A stretch of DNA of 64,000 nt, taken from assembly GCF_020640915.1 (NCBI RefSeq), contig NZ_JADWDC010000006.1, positions 1 through 64,000 on the forward strand. The letters are read 5' to 3'. Position numbers and translations under genes: made by a program. Source of the DNA: Waterburya agarophytonicola KI4 (GTDB lineage Bacteria; Cyanobacteriota; Cyanobacteriia; Cyanobacteriales; Xenococcaceae). The notes beneath the pieces are model-generated. The model saw only the letters and a program-made list of their open reading frames with translations. It was not told the DNA's origin and searched no databases. Below are positions 35,164 to 44,472 of the stretch, piece after piece (positions within the stretch are counted from its first letter, which is position 1; every line of letters starts with the position of its first letter).

Positions 35164-36411
35164 TTACTTGAGCAGCAAATAAAATAAATTGCCACTACCG
35201 TTTAGTCTACCTGCTCTTTCTCCTGCGGTTTCTCCACTACCCAAGAAAATATCAACTCTTCCCGCACCTTTAATGGCACTACCCGTATCTTGATCTAAGA
35301 CATAGCGACTGACTACTCTAGTTTCAATTTCTCCTGTTGACTCTAGATCGGGAATGGGTGCAACAATAAGGGCTAACGCACCAGGGGGCATTAAAGATTT
35401 ATCGGTGGCAATAGAGCGATCGCCCGTAACAGGTACGCCCAAATTACCTGTAGGGGCTTTGCCGTTAGTTTCGCGGAAGAAGATAAAACGATTGTTACGG
35501 GGAATATATTCGTCTAGCTTTTGCGGATTTTGTGCAAAATATGCCAATAACTTGGGTAGAGTTAATTCGTCTTTGCCAAATACCCCATCTTTAACCAATT
35601 CTCCACCAACACTAACGTAATGATAATTAGTCGTGCCGTTATAGCCTACTGTCATAGTAGTACCATCTGTCATTTTCAGTTTTGCCGATCCTTGTACCTG
35701 GACGAGAAAGGCTTCTAGGCGATCGCTCAACCAAACTAGCTCGTGACCTCGTAAAAGGCTTTTTCCCTGGGCTAAACCGTCTTTTCCTTCTAACTGAGCG
35801 CGGGTAGGATGGGGACGGGACCAACGTTTAAAATTGGGGGGTTGACGATAGAGAGGATAGGGATATTCGGCAGTACGAACTCGGCTAGCGGTATAAGTTG
35901 GTTCAAAATAGCCTGTAAATTCTACTTTTCCCCGTTTATCCTTGCCTACAGACTGATAAAACGCAAATTCTTCCTTGACTGCCTTTTCTAAAGCTTGAGG
36001 AGAATCAGTAGTGAGTAATAATTCTTTAAAGCGTAAAAGCGATCGCCTAGTATGGGCTAAGTTAAATTTAGTCTTGGTATATTTGCGATAAGTGCGGGCT
36101 GCTTTGGGGGTGCTTAAATAATAAAGGCTATGGTCGATCGCTTTCTCTAAAGCCTGGCGTTGGGATTTATTCCAAGTAGACGTTTCCTTGGCTTTGGGTT
36201 TAGCAGCAGGACAACTAGGATTAGTATTCCAGCGATAAACAGCACGTTTATCAGAATCAGGCTGGCTATTGCCTAATTTATCATCTAGACCAACATATTT
36301 GATTCTTTCGGTTGATACTTGTCGCAATACCTGGGCATTAGCAACTTGTCCTAAAGAGCTGACGGCGACGATACTCAAACCCAAACAAAAACTAGAAACC
36401 GATCTAATCAT
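35164..36411 (-). CDS. mltA: Membrane-bound lytic murein transglycosylase A
   Basis: A 415-residue exported enzyme that cleaves the glycan strands of peptidoglycan. A signal peptide covers about 1-26 (ending Val-Ala-Asn-Ala). No lipobox Cys follows, unlike E. coli MltA. The MltA domain covers about 140-300 (KVEFTGYFEPTY and LVWLSDRLEAFLVQVQGSA). The C-terminal 3D domain ends with the catalytic Asp in GRVDIFLGSG. Length is typical. It is transcribed toward a GT4 gene. Confidence 0.93.
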   Translation of the reverse strand: MIRSVSSFCLGLSIVAVSSLGQVANAQVLRQVSTERIKYVGLDDKLGNSQPDSDKRAVYRWNTNPSCPAAKPKAKETSTWNKSQRQALEKAIDHSLYYLSTPKAARTYRKYTKTKFNLAHTRRSLLRFKELLLTTDSPQALEKAVKEEFAFYQSVGKDKRGKVEFTGYFEPTYTASRVRTAEYPYPLYRQPPNFKRWSRPHPTRAQLEGKDGLAQGKSLLRGHELVWLSDRLEAFLVQVQGSAKLKMTDGTTMTVGYNGTTNYHYVSVGGELVKDGVFGKDELTLPKLLAYFAQNPQKLDEYIPRNNRFIFFRETNGKAPTGNLGVPVTGDRSIATDKSLMPPGALALIVAPIPDLESTGEIETRVVSRYVLDQDTGSAIKGAGRVDIFLGSGETAGERAGRLNGSGNLFYLLLK

Positions 36412-36606
36412 TGCAGCAACGCATTACATAGTTAACTCCCTCAGGGTAGACTATTTTTTTTTCAATGGACAATAACTAATAACTAATAAGTAGATGGACA
36501 CAATAGATTAAAGTAATTGAGAAGTGCTAAGCCCGAGAGAAAAGTTAGACAAACTTAAGACAGTCTGGAAAAAAGACCACATTTTCAGTTTAATTATCAA
36601 TTACTA

Positions 36607-37491
36607 ATGCAAATAAGAAGAAGAAATCCCAATCCTAAAATCAATTCAGGGGAAGTAGAATATCAGTCGGATATTCCTAATTGCGAGCCAAATAATATTT
36701 TGGAAGAAATTGTTTGGTATAAAGAAGTAGAAGTATCAAGAATGCGAGATCGCTTGTCTCTATTGGAATTGCGCCAACAGGTACAAGATGCACCCCCTAC
36801 CAAAGATTTTTTGGCTGCATTACGCCAAGGTAAAACCAATCCAGCATTAATTGCTGAAGTTAAAAAAGCCTCTCCCTCAAAGGGAGTAATTAAAGCTGAT
36901 TTCGATCCTGTGGCGATCTCGCTTGCTTACGAAAAAGGTGGTGCTAGTTGTCTATCTGTCTTAACCGATGAAAAATTTTTTCAGGGAGGTTTTGATAATC
37001 TGAGTTTAGTCAGACAGCAAGTAGATTTACCCCTACTGTGCAAAGAATTTATTATTTATCCCTATCAAATGTATCTCGCTCGTGCCAAAGGCGCAGATGC
37101 AGTCTTATTAATTGCTGCAATTTTATCAGATAAAGACTTAAATTATTTCGTTAAAATTGTTAAAGCTTTGGGTATGACTCCTTTAATTGAAGTACATACT
37201 TTAGAAGAATTGGATCGAGTATTGGCAATTGATGGTGTGGAATTAATTGGAATTAATAACCGCAATCTAGAAGATTTTTCGGTTAGTTTGACAACTACCG
37301 CCGATCTCTTTGCTGCAAGAAAAGATATTCTAGAACAACGGAATATTTTAGTCGTAAGTGAATCTGGTTTGCATACTTTAAAAGATTTGCAAACTGTTCG
37401 ACAAGCAGGAGCAAAAGCAGTTTTAATTGGCGAATCTTTAGTCAAGCAAGAGAATATAGAACAAGCAGTTTTTGATTTGTTTTCTGTTTGA
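36607..37491 (+). CDS. trpC: Indole-3-glycerol phosphate synthase
   Basis: The fourth step of tryptophan synthesis, closing the indole ring from CdRP. It is a 294-residue TIM barrel with the usual cyanobacterial N-terminal extension. Catalytic motifs are visible: [21 protein letters not shown], the [11 protein letters not shown] strand, GINNRNL and VVSESGL. It stands alone, not in a trp operon. Its stop codon is 8 bp from the stop codon of the convergent DNA methyltransferase gene, so the restriction-modification island abuts trpC directly. Confidence 0.97.
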   Translation: MQIRRRNPNPKINSGEVEYQSDIPNCEPNNILEEIVWYKEVEVSRMRDRLSLLELRQQVQDAPPTKDFLAALRQGKTNPALIAEVKKASPSKGVIKADFDPVAISLAYEKGGASCLSVLTDEKFFQGGFDNLSLVRQQVDLPLLCKEFIIYPYQMYLARAKGADAVLLIAAILSDKDLNYFVKIVKALGMTPLIEVHTLEELDRVLAIDGVELIGINNRNLEDFSVSLTTTADLFAARKDILEQRNILVVSESGLHTLKDLQTVRQAGAKAVLIGESLVKQENIEQAVFDLFSV

Positions 37492-37499
37492 TAGCTCGT

Positions 37500-38516
37500 T
37501 CAAGAAATTGATTTGTTTGATTTAAGTCCTCCAGTGGGGGACTTTATATCTGTTTTTATTGCTTTTGCAAGGATCTTGGCTAAATTAACAGGTACAGCAT
37601 TCCCAATCATTTTATAACCGTGGTTTATATACTGATATTTTAAGATAAAGCGATCGGGAAAAGTTTGTATCCTTGCACATTCCCTAACCGATAATCTGCG
37701 ATAAGGCTTAGGAGAATTAGGATCGAATATTCTTGTATCTTTTTCAACAAAAATCATTTTGTTAGCTTGCGGATGAATTGGTGCGTGTCTTCCTCCAGCT
37801 TGAATGGTAAAAGAAGGCTCATTCCACATTCTCACGCGATTTCTTGACATATAAATACTAGAATAACTAGCATCTAAATATTCATGGTTTGCTATTTTAT
37901 GATATTTATCATTTAGTTTATCTTTGACTTTATTTGGTTCAATTGAACTTAAATCGTATATCGCATCTTTTAAAGTCAATCTTCTATTAATAGCTTGAGG
38001 AAATTGAAAATAACGATTTATTGTCTCCTGATAGCCAACAATTATCACTCTTTTTCTATCTTGAGGAACATCAAAACTATTAGCATTTAGTAATTGATAA
38101 GAAACATTATAACCAATTTCTCTAAACTGATTGAGTATATTTGTAAAAGCTTGAATATTTCTATTAGCTAAAATACCTCGAACATTTTCAGCTAAAAAAA
38201 ATAATGGTTGTTTATCTCGAACAATTCTGATGTATTCATAGAATAATTGTCCCCTATTATCATCAATCCCTCTTCCTGCACCTGCTTCACTCCAACTTTG
38301 ACAAGGAGGACCACCTATAATGCCAATACAATCAGGAATATCATTCGATGAAATATTTCTGATATCTCGTTTATCTAATTTTGTTTGAGGATGATTGAGT
38401 TCATAAGTCTCCCATATAGAGCGATCGTATTCATTAGCAAAAATAACATTAAATCCAGCTTGATAGAAACCTAAATCTAATCCTCCACAGCCAGAAAATA
38501 GAGATACAATATTCAT
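37500..38516 (-). CDS. DNA (cytosine-5) methyltransferase, probable GGCC specificity
   Basis: A 338-residue type II C5 methyltransferase. Motifs are in order: FSGCGGLDLGF (I, 7-17), GGPPCQSWSEAG with catalytic Cys72 (IV), AENVRG with Glu110 (VI), QDRKRV (VIII), the target recognition region (about 185-265, with SSIYMSRNRVRMWNEPSFT) and the final YKMIGNAVPVNLA (X). The recognition region and motif IV surroundings are very like M.HaeIII and M.NgoPII, which modify GGCC. It protects the genome from the endonuclease encoded 25 bp upstream. The sequence is AT-rich and lacks HIP1 octamers. Confidence 0.94.
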   Translation of the reverse strand: MNIVSLFSGCGGLDLGFYQAGFNVIFANEYDRSIWETYELNHPQTKLDKRDIRNISSNDIPDCIGIIGGPPCQSWSEAGAGRGIDDNRGQLFYEYIRIVRDKQPLFFLAENVRGILANRNIQAFTNILNQFREIGYNVSYQLLNANSFDVPQDRKRVIIVGYQETINRYFQFPQAINRRLTLKDAIYDLSSIEPNKVKDKLNDKYHKIANHEYLDASYSSIYMSRNRVRMWNEPSFTIQAGGRHAPIHPQANKMIFVEKDTRIFDPNSPKPYRRLSVRECARIQTFPDRFILKYQYINHGYKMIGNAVPVNLAKILAKAIKTDIKSPTGGLKSNKSIS

Positions 38517-38541
38517 TTAATTACTGATTTTTCTTGTTTAT

Positions 38542-39405
38542 TTATTTCACGTGGCTTATTATCCTAACATCTGTCATCTGTGCTGGATTATTAGGAGATT
38601 TTATACTGGACTTGCTTACTTGTAAGTTACCGCTTTTAATAGATTGGAGTGTGTTGGAATTTTGGCTTATAAGTGATAAGTATTTGTCTTCAGGAATAAT
38701 TGATGTTAATTGAAAACAACTATCATTTTTTTTACGGTCGAGGTCGAGATTCAAGTAGTCATAAACATTCATTGGATTATCTATGCCCCACATTCCTCTA
38801 ATTCTCAAATAAGTTATTCCTAAAGGATCTACTTTATTTACTCTTCCTAACTCTTTAGTTTCAGAAAATTCAACTTCTTGTATTTCTTTGATTCCATCTT
38901 TAATTTTGTTTTTAATTCTAGTGTAGTAATCAGAGTTTGCTGCATAGCAATTTCCATAAATCATCCAGAGTAAGTTTAATTTATGCTTTTTAAATACTCC
39001 TATAATATAAATGATATCTTTTTCTTTCCAGTCTTCACAATTTCGACAATCGCTCACCAGCATTGGATCGCTAGACAATAATTTGTTTTTAGGATAAGAA
39101 CTATTTAATGCAATTTGAGATTTTAATGATGTTATTTTCTTAACTTCTATAGCATCCCCATTTTTGAGAATCATGTCTGGTGGATTATTTTGATTTCCAA
39201 GCCAAGAAAAAGTTTGGCTGTGTTTATCCGCTCTGATCCTTAAATCATCTTCATTAATGGTATCAGCAAAAGCATCTTTTATATATTCTTCTAAAGCATC
39301 CCCAACTGCATTAATTCTATTATTACTGATTGCTTGATAGTGATTTAAGATATCTGGCACTGGGTTAGTAATTATATTAGAGATCGCTTTTAAAATGTCA
39401 GTCAT
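38542..39405 (-). CDS. Type II restriction endonuclease, NgoPII family (GGCC)
   Basis: A 287-residue endonuclease of the NgoPII type. Recognisable stretches are GDALEEYIKDAFAD, NQNNPPDMILKNGDAIEVKK (71-90), the EKDIIYIIGV segment, and RVNKVDPLGITYLRIRGMWG. The PD-(D/E)xK nuclease residues fit Asp77 and Glu87-Val-Lys89. NgoPII cuts GGCC, in accord with the methyltransferase next to it. The endonuclease gene comes first in the pair on the minus strand, so both are likely read from one promoter to the right. The coding sequence is AT-rich and lacks HIP1 octamers, consistent with horizontal gain. Confidence 0.9.
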   Translation of the reverse strand: MTDILKAISNIITNPVPDILNHYQAISNNRINAVGDALEEYIKDAFADTINEDDLRIRADKHSQTFSWLGNQNNPPDMILKNGDAIEVKKITSLKSQIALNSSYPKNKLLSSDPMLVSDCRNCEDWKEKDIIYIIGVFKKHKLNLLWMIYGNCYAANSDYYTRIKNKIKDGIKEIQEVEFSETKELGRVNKVDPLGITYLRIRGMWGIDNPMNVYDYLNLDLDRKKNDSCFQLTSIIPEDKYLSLISQNSNTLQSIKSGNLQVSKSSIKSPNNPAQMTDVRIISHVK

Positions 39406-39461
39406 TTCAAATGTTAATTAATTCCTAATTTATTGTGCTATATATTAGTCTGTTTTTTCTA

Positions 39462-41126
39462 TCAAGAAGATTCAAGGATAGGTTGAATTTTCCCTTGATA
39501 GGTTTTCCAATCTAATAAAGCTTTGCTATTAGAATCAACACCTTGGCGTAACAAGATTACTCCATCAGAAAAATCGACTATGCCATATTCTTTTTTATCC
39601 GTAACAGATGTAATTAAATTATTAGCAGTCTGCAACCAGTTACGATCTTCGCCAAAAGCAACCTGATATTGTTCCATTTGCCAGAGATCGGCAATGATAT
39701 ATTCCGCTCGAACAACTTGTTGGTTATCATTTTTAAATTCCAACCCTGGTATGCGGATAATTTCTCTTCTACCTGAAAGATGAGGAATTATATAAGTAGA
39801 GGCAGAAACGCTAGCATCGGGAGGAATTTGAGCTAAAAGAGCGCGAATATGAGGTACATGCTGCCATTGCTTCAAAGGAGAGATATACACTCTAGGGCTA
39901 ATCGAATCGGGAATAATAAAAGATAAAGTTCGACTGGGATTAGAAGTAATCGTAAAAAAGATTGACAGACAGATACAGAATATCCAGAAACGGCGGAATT
40001 TAGGACGTAATTTTCGTGGTTGGCATTCAGCTAAAGATTTATTGATATTGCCGAAACCTTGCCCCGCCCACCAGAGAATTGCCCCATAAAACAAACCAGG
40101 AGTGACGCTCATGGCGTAGCGAATCGAGATTACTAAGACAGTTTCTCCCTTGCCTAATAGTAGCTTTAATAGGGGAAAAGTTGCGATCGCCCACGATGCT
40201 GGTGCAACAACAGGAATAAACGCTAAAGGCAGCCATTGCCCCAATAAATATTTTAAGGTAGCGAAAAAAGGCGTAAATAACTCAACCAGCAACAACCCAG
40301 GGCTAGTGAGCATATTTTTAAGAATCTCCAGGGTAGAAGCCTCGTCACCATCGGCATATTGTCCAAATCTCTCCAGCATAAATCGTTTGGAAATATCATC
40401 AGAAAACATCGGCATAATTAGATTAGTTAATGCCACCATGTAGAGAAAACTCACGCTACATACCCCCAAACCAATACGAGGAAATCGGCGGGAAAGAATC
40501 ATATACATCCCAATACCAAACAAAGTAATACCGCTATCTTCTCGCACCGCTAAAACACAAATCGCTAAAATTACAAATAGCCACCAGCGTCGCTTTTCCA
40601 TTGCCCAAAGTAAACTAAAGACAAATAGAGGTATTTGGGAAATATCATGAAAATTTGCCAGAGTAGGGCCAAATACCGCATTTGCACCATAAAAACTAAA
40701 AGTAATTAAAATTGCGATCGCCGATTCTAAATAAATTTTCCCTAATTGATACAGTACTAATCCTGCTGCGGTAACAAAAATTGCTTGCAAAACAGTTAAA
40801 GTTGCGGGATAGGGAAACACATAATAAATGGGCAACCACAATAGTAAAGCAGGGGTAAAATGCTGTCCCAGACGATGGTAGCCGACATAAGCCACTTCAT
40901 TACTATGAACCACGTTGGTCGATAGTTGGGAAGATAGGGTACTCTGAAAAAAATTACCGTGGGTACCATTCCAAAAAACTTGATTAAAAATTCCCTGATC
41001 GTAAGAAGAATAAAATGAGAAATGACGATGGAGAGTTAAAGATAGGGTGCAGACAAAAAAAGCGATCGCTCCTACAATTAAGATTTTTCTCTCTGGATCG
41101 GTATTTAATTTAGATAGCATTTTCAT
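39462..41126 (-). CDS. DUF2079 family membrane protein
   Basis: A 554-residue polytopic membrane protein (about 10-12 segments) with a C-terminal outer domain. The SYDQGIFNQVFW motif after the first helix and the RREIIRIPG and EYIIADLW segments near the end match DUF2079, which is related in layout to GT-C type glycosyltransferases. The exact activity is unknown. The ATG at 41126 is chosen over an upstream in-frame TTG (41150). It is transcribed away from Yfr1 and trxA, and sits upstream of the restriction-modification pair on the same strand. Confidence 0.85.
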   Translation of the reverse strand: MKMLSKLNTDPERKILIVGAIAFFVCTLSLTLHRHFSFYSSYDQGIFNQVFWNGTHGNFFQSTLSSQLSTNVVHSNEVAYVGYHRLGQHFTPALLLWLPIYYVFPYPATLTVLQAIFVTAAGLVLYQLGKIYLESAIAILITFSFYGANAVFGPTLANFHDISQIPLFVFSLLWAMEKRRWWLFVILAICVLAVREDSGITLFGIGMYMILSRRFPRIGLGVCSVSFLYMVALTNLIMPMFSDDISKRFMLERFGQYADGDEASTLEILKNMLTSPGLLLVELFTPFFATLKYLLGQWLPLAFIPVVAPASWAIATFPLLKLLLGKGETVLVISIRYAMSVTPGLFYGAILWWAGQGFGNINKSLAECQPRKLRPKFRRFWIFCICLSIFFTITSNPSRTLSFIIPDSISPRVYISPLKQWQHVPHIRALLAQIPPDASVSASTYIIPHLSGRREIIRIPGLEFKNDNQQVVRAEYIIADLWQMEQYQVAFGEDRNWLQTANNLITSVTDKKEYGIVDFSDGVILLRQGVDSNSKALLDWKTYQGKIQPILESS

Positions 41127-41282
41127 GATTAAGAATTGCTCAAAACGCAATTAAATATATCTCAGAAAAAAAACAAAATATTTTGCATTCAGAACATCTT
41201 ACTGATTTCGACTAACTTTTGTATCAAATCTAAAAAGAATCTAAACAAAATCTATGGTTATGCAGGTAAAAACCAGAAAGTT

Positions 41283-41311
41283 CTGGCAATTTTAAAGTTC
41301 TATTTTAGAAT
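41283..41311 (+). promoter_or_regulatory. Promoter of Yfr1
   Basis: A -35 like CTGGCA (41283-41288) and a -10 TAGAAT (41306-41311) are separated by exactly 17 bp. This places the start near 41318-41320, just before the first Yfr1 stem. Confidence 0.6.
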
Positions 41312-41318
41312 GGAGATG

Positions 41319-41388
41319 TGCGGAGACAAAAGTTTCCGTTCACTCCTCACACCACACTCCGCTCGAAAATTTATCGGGCGGTTTTCTA
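41319..41388 (+). ncRNA. yfr1: Yfr1 small regulatory RNA
   Basis: All parts of the cyanobacterial Yfr1 sRNA are present. The 5' hairpin is CGGAGAC / GTTTCCG with loop AAAA (41321-41338). The unpaired stretch contains the conserved ACTCCTCACAC motif (41342-41352). The terminator hairpin is CCGCTCGA / TCGGGCGG (41359-41366 with 41374-41381), followed by TTTTCTATTTTT. Location just upstream of trxA also matches the known synteny. Yfr1 pairs through its unpaired motif with leaders of outer-membrane protein mRNAs and affects stress growth in cyanobacteria (literature knowledge). The exact 5' end is inferred from the promoter. Confidence 0.93.
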
Positions 41389-41519
41389 TTTTTACTATTT
41401 CTCACACTTTAGATATATAAAGATGTAAAGTCTGTTTGCTTAATGCGGTGTTAATCGTTGACTATGATAAAATTCTGTATTATTGAACAGGATTTCTGGT
41501 AAATAAGGACTTAATAAGT

Positions 41520-41846
41520 ATGTCATCATCAGCCGCGCCAGTAACGGATGCGAGTTTTCCAACAGAAGTTTTAGAAAGCTCTGTCCCCGTACTAGTAGAT
41601 TTTTGGGCCCCTTGGTGTGGTCCTTGTCGTATGGTTGCTCCCGTAGTAGACGAAATTGCCGAACAGTACGAAGGACAAATTAAAGTAGTCAAGTTAAATA
41701 CAGACGAAAACCCCCAAGTAGCTAGTCAATATGGTATTCGCAGTATTCCTACCTTAATGATTTTTAAGGACGGGCAGCGAGTAGATATGGTTGTAGGAGC
41801 AGTTCCCAAAACTACTTTGGCAAATACATTGGAAAAATATCTCTAA
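41520..41846 (+). CDS. trxA: Thioredoxin
   Basis: A 108-residue thioredoxin with the WCGPC redox site (Cys33 and Cys36), the cis-Pro loop SIPTLMIF and the standard fold along its whole length. It reduces disulfides in the cytoplasm, receiving electrons from ferredoxin or NADPH thioredoxin reductase. It belongs to the major m-type/TrxA group. The Yfr1 gene with its own terminator sits about 130 bp upstream. A GT2 gene converges from the right. Confidence 0.97.
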   Translation: MSSSAAPVTDASFPTEVLESSVPVLVDFWAPWCGPCRMVAPVVDEIAEQYEGQIKVVKLNTDENPQVASQYGIRSIPTLMIFKDGQRVDMVVGAVPKTTLANTLEKYL

Positions 41847-41923
41847 TTTTTCTAATTATTTTTTTACAAACAGCTTCAGCAGATCTTTTTATAAGATTAA
41901 GCTGAGGCTCAATTATAGTCTTG

Positions 41924-42886
41924 TCAGAGTGAGCTTAGGGAATCAAAACCATATTTTTCTCTAATTAAATATAATGGTCTACCTTTTACTTCTTCATATA
42001 CTCGACCCAGATATTCACCCAATACTCCCAAAGTAATTAATTGAACCCCCCCTAAGAATAGAATTGCTACCATTAAAGAAGCATATCCAGGTACATCAAC
42101 ACCAAAAGCTAGAGTACGAATCACTAAAAATAAGGCGTAAAATAAAGAAACTAAGGAAATACTCACTCCAACGTAGCTCCAAACTTTAAGAGGTAAAAAA
42201 CTGAAAGAAATAATACCATCTAAAGCAAAATTCCAGAGCTTCCAATAGTTCCAATTACTATTACCAGAATAACGAGGTTCACGATCGAATAATACTGAAG
42301 TTTGTTTGTATCCCACCCAAGCAAATAGACCCTTCATAAATCGAGTACGTTCGGGTAGTTTTTTAATCGCTTCTACTACTTTGCGATCTAACAAGCGGAA
42401 GTCTCCAGTATTAGCAGGAATCGCAACAGGACTCATCTTACTAATAGTTTGATAAAAGGCTTTTGCAGTGGCTTGTTTGAGCCAAGTTTCACCGCGACGC
42501 GATCGCCTGGTAGCATAAACTACATCATAACCTTCTCGCCATTTTTCGATTAGTTGCCCGATCAATTCTGGGGGATCTTGTAAATCTGCATCAATCGGAA
42601 TAATTGCTGCACCGCTAGCATGATCTATCCCTGCTGTCAGGGCAATTTCTTTACCAAAATTACGAGATAAACTAATTACTTTGATTGTAGAATTTTGTTG
42701 GTTGAATTGAATTAATTGGTCTAAAGTATTGTCTTTACTACCATCATTAATACAGATTATTTCATAAGTAATTTTGAGTTGGTCTAAAACTGAAGTTAAT
42801 CTAGTAAATAAATTTTCGATATTTTCCGATTCATTGTATAAAGGAACTACTACCGATATTTCGATTGAATCTAAATTAAGAGACAT
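41924..42886 (-). CDS. Family 2 glycosyltransferase with two C-terminal membrane helices
   Basis: A 320-residue GtrB/CsbB-like enzyme, probably moving a sugar to polyprenyl phosphate. The GT2 core has ISVVVPLYNESENI, the DGSKDNT motif, a DADLQDPPEL metal motif, and the GDFRLLDRKV and ERTRFMKG segments. Two membrane helices follow (about 230-255 and 265-290). The ATG at 42886 is preferred to a GTG two codons earlier. It diverges from ureF across 66 bp, so the two promoters must overlap or lie within coding ends. Confidence 0.92.
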   Translation of the reverse strand: MSLNLDSIEISVVVPLYNESENIENLFTRLTSVLDQLKITYEIICINDGSKDNTLDQLIQFNQQNSTIKVISLSRNFGKEIALTAGIDHASGAAIIPIDADLQDPPELIGQLIEKWREGYDVVYATRRSRRGETWLKQATAKAFYQTISKMSPVAIPANTGDFRLLDRKVVEAIKKLPERTRFMKGLFAWVGYKQTSVLFDREPRYSGNSNWNYWKLWNFALDGIISFSFLPLKVWSYVGVSISLVSLFYALFLVIRTLAFGVDVPGYASLMVAILFLGGVQLITLGVLGEYLGRVYEEVKGRPLYLIREKYGFDSLSSL

Positions 42887-42952
42887 TAGCACTCCAGCTA
42901 AATTAACGACACATATTATAAGTTGATTATTGAAACAGAATTAAACGCACCT

Positions 42953-43663
42953 ATGGCAACGAACGATCTAAAATCGACAATTAAACAAAAGCTGACTTTG
43001 ATGCAATTATCAGATTCTTTTTTTCCTTCTGGATCTTATACCCTCTCTCATGGTTTAGAATCTTTAGTGCAACAAGATCGAATTCAGCAGCCCGAAGATT
43101 TGATTGCTTTTTTACGGATACTATTACACAACAAAATTGGCAGTTGCGATTTAATTGCTCTAATTCATAGTTACAAAGGCAGTGCAGCTAACGATTTAGC
43201 GAGAGTAAGACAAGTAGATGCACGACTATTTGCTCAAAATGCGATCGCCATCAATCGTCAAACTCAACGTCAAAGCGGACGAGCTTTATTGATGGTTGCG
43301 CGATCGACATGGCACAATGAGCAATTAGAAAACCTCTCAAGGGATCTAATTTACGATAATTTTAATTGCTTGCACCCGATTGTTTTTGGTGTGGTAGGAA
43401 ATATTGCTGATCTGAGTTTGATGGATACGGCGTTGGCTTTTTTACATGGTTTTATTACGGGTTTACTAGGGGCAGCAATTCGCTTGGGGATCTTAGGACA
43501 TTTGCAAGCCCAACAAATATCTTTGGAGTTAGCAGACGATATTGAAGCAGTTTTAGAAAAATCATCTTCTCTTGATTTAGATCGAATGTGGTCTTGTACT
43601 CCTACAATCGATCTAGCTCAAATGGTTCACTCTCAACTAAATACTAGGTTGTTTGCCAGCTAA
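42953..43663 (+). CDS. ureF: Urease accessory protein UreF
   Basis: A 236-residue helical accessory protein that, with UreD/H and UreG, helps load nickel into urease. LMQLSDSFFPSGSYTLSHGLE near the start is the family signature (residues about 17-37), and the C-terminal region with LGHLQAQ fits. An in-frame TTG at 42923 is less likely than the ATG at 42953. No other ure gene is in the window, so the urease genes are dispersed, as in many cyanobacteria. It converges with the RodZ-like gene, stop codons two bases apart. Confidence 0.93.
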   Translation: MATNDLKSTIKQKLTLMQLSDSFFPSGSYTLSHGLESLVQQDRIQQPEDLIAFLRILLHNKIGSCDLIALIHSYKGSAANDLARVRQVDARLFAQNAIAINRQTQRQSGRALLMVARSTWHNEQLENLSRDLIYDNFNCLHPIVFGVVGNIADLSLMDTALAFLHGFITGLLGAAIRLGILGHLQAQQISLELADDIEAVLEKSSSLDLDRMWSCTPTIDLAQMVHSQLNTRLFAS

Positions 43664-43665
43664 CA

Positions 43666-44442
43666 TTAATTAACCGTATAAGTTATTTCTTCCACTTCTC
43701 CTGGTGCGCCCAAGACTTTTTTCTGTTCGTTGTTGAAGCTGATGACAACGCCTCCTGCATTTCCCGCCCTTATTGTTACTTGCTTGTCTCCACTCCAAGA
43801 TCTTTGTGTACCTTTAGGTAAAATACCTTCAAAAGCGACGTTACCATCTACCATAACCTTAAGCCAACAACGTTCCTGAAGATTTATGCCTACGGTAACT
43901 GATTCTGAGTTGCTCGATTGAGAAACAAACTGAGGGACAGATTCAGGAGTAGTATTTGCTTGTGAGACTTCTGTTTGAGCTACTTTTGAGTCGATAGCTG
44001 GTTTTTCTAGTGGTATTTCCTCGATCGCGATGGGGCGTTCGACCACAAGAGTTATTCCTTTGACAGAAAGAATCACCAGTAAAATATATAACAAATAGAG
44101 ATGGAGCGATCTCAACTGGAAATTAAGCCAATATTTACGACGAATGCTAGTTGCCCTCGGAGATGGCGTTACTTCCGTATCAGCTATAGAACTAACTTCA
44201 AATTGAATTTGTTTGGCATCTATTTCTTGGGCAAACTTGCCTACCAAAGCTTTAATATAAAAAGGCTCTGGTAATTCTGCAAAATCTCCTGTTTCAATTG
44301 CTTCTAACAACCTTTTGGAGATTAGTGTATTGGCTGCAATAGAATCTAAGGAAATTGATTTAGCCAAACGAATACGTTGTAAATCAGAACCGATCTCGAT
44401 GAGTTTTTTTTGTTGCTCGGGGGTTAAGTTATTTTTTGTCAT
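43666..44442 (-). CDS. RodZ-like membrane protein (HTH domain + DUF4115)
   Basis: A 258-residue protein. An N-terminal helix-turn-helix (about 15-75, LQRIRLAKSISLDSIAANT and RLLEAIETGDF) is followed by one membrane segment (about 108-130), an acidic linker and a C-terminal DUF4115 domain (about 180-256, CWLKVMVDG and FEGILPKGTQRSW). This is the RodZ architecture, which links the membrane to MreB and cell shape in rods; in coccoid cyanobacteria the role is less clear. The ATG at 44442 is used rather than the TTG at 44469. It starts 30 bp after the pseudouridine synthase stop codon, so the pair likely forms an operon. Confidence 0.87.
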   Translation of the reverse strand: MTKNNLTPEQQKKLIEIGSDLQRIRLAKSISLDSIAANTLISKRLLEAIETGDFAELPEPFYIKALVGKFAQEIDAKQIQFEVSSIADTEVTPSPRATSIRRKYWLNFQLRSLHLYLLYILLVILSVKGITLVVERPIAIEEIPLEKPAIDSKVAQTEVSQANTTPESVPQFVSQSSNSESVTVGINLQERCWLKVMVDGNVAFEGILPKGTQRSWSGDKQVTIRAGNAGGVVISFNNEQKKVLGAPGEVEEITYTVN

Positions 44443-44472
44443 ATACTGCGCTCCCAGGTTGAGCAGCAACTT

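Noticed and set aside
37500-39405. A larger defence island around the restriction-modification pair
   Set aside because: Neighbours are trpC and a DUF2079 membrane gene; no further defence, transposase or integrase gene is visible.
41136-41420. 94-codon plus-strand frame upstream of trxA
   Set aside because: It runs through Yfr1 including its terminator hairpin, and its composition is not protein-like.
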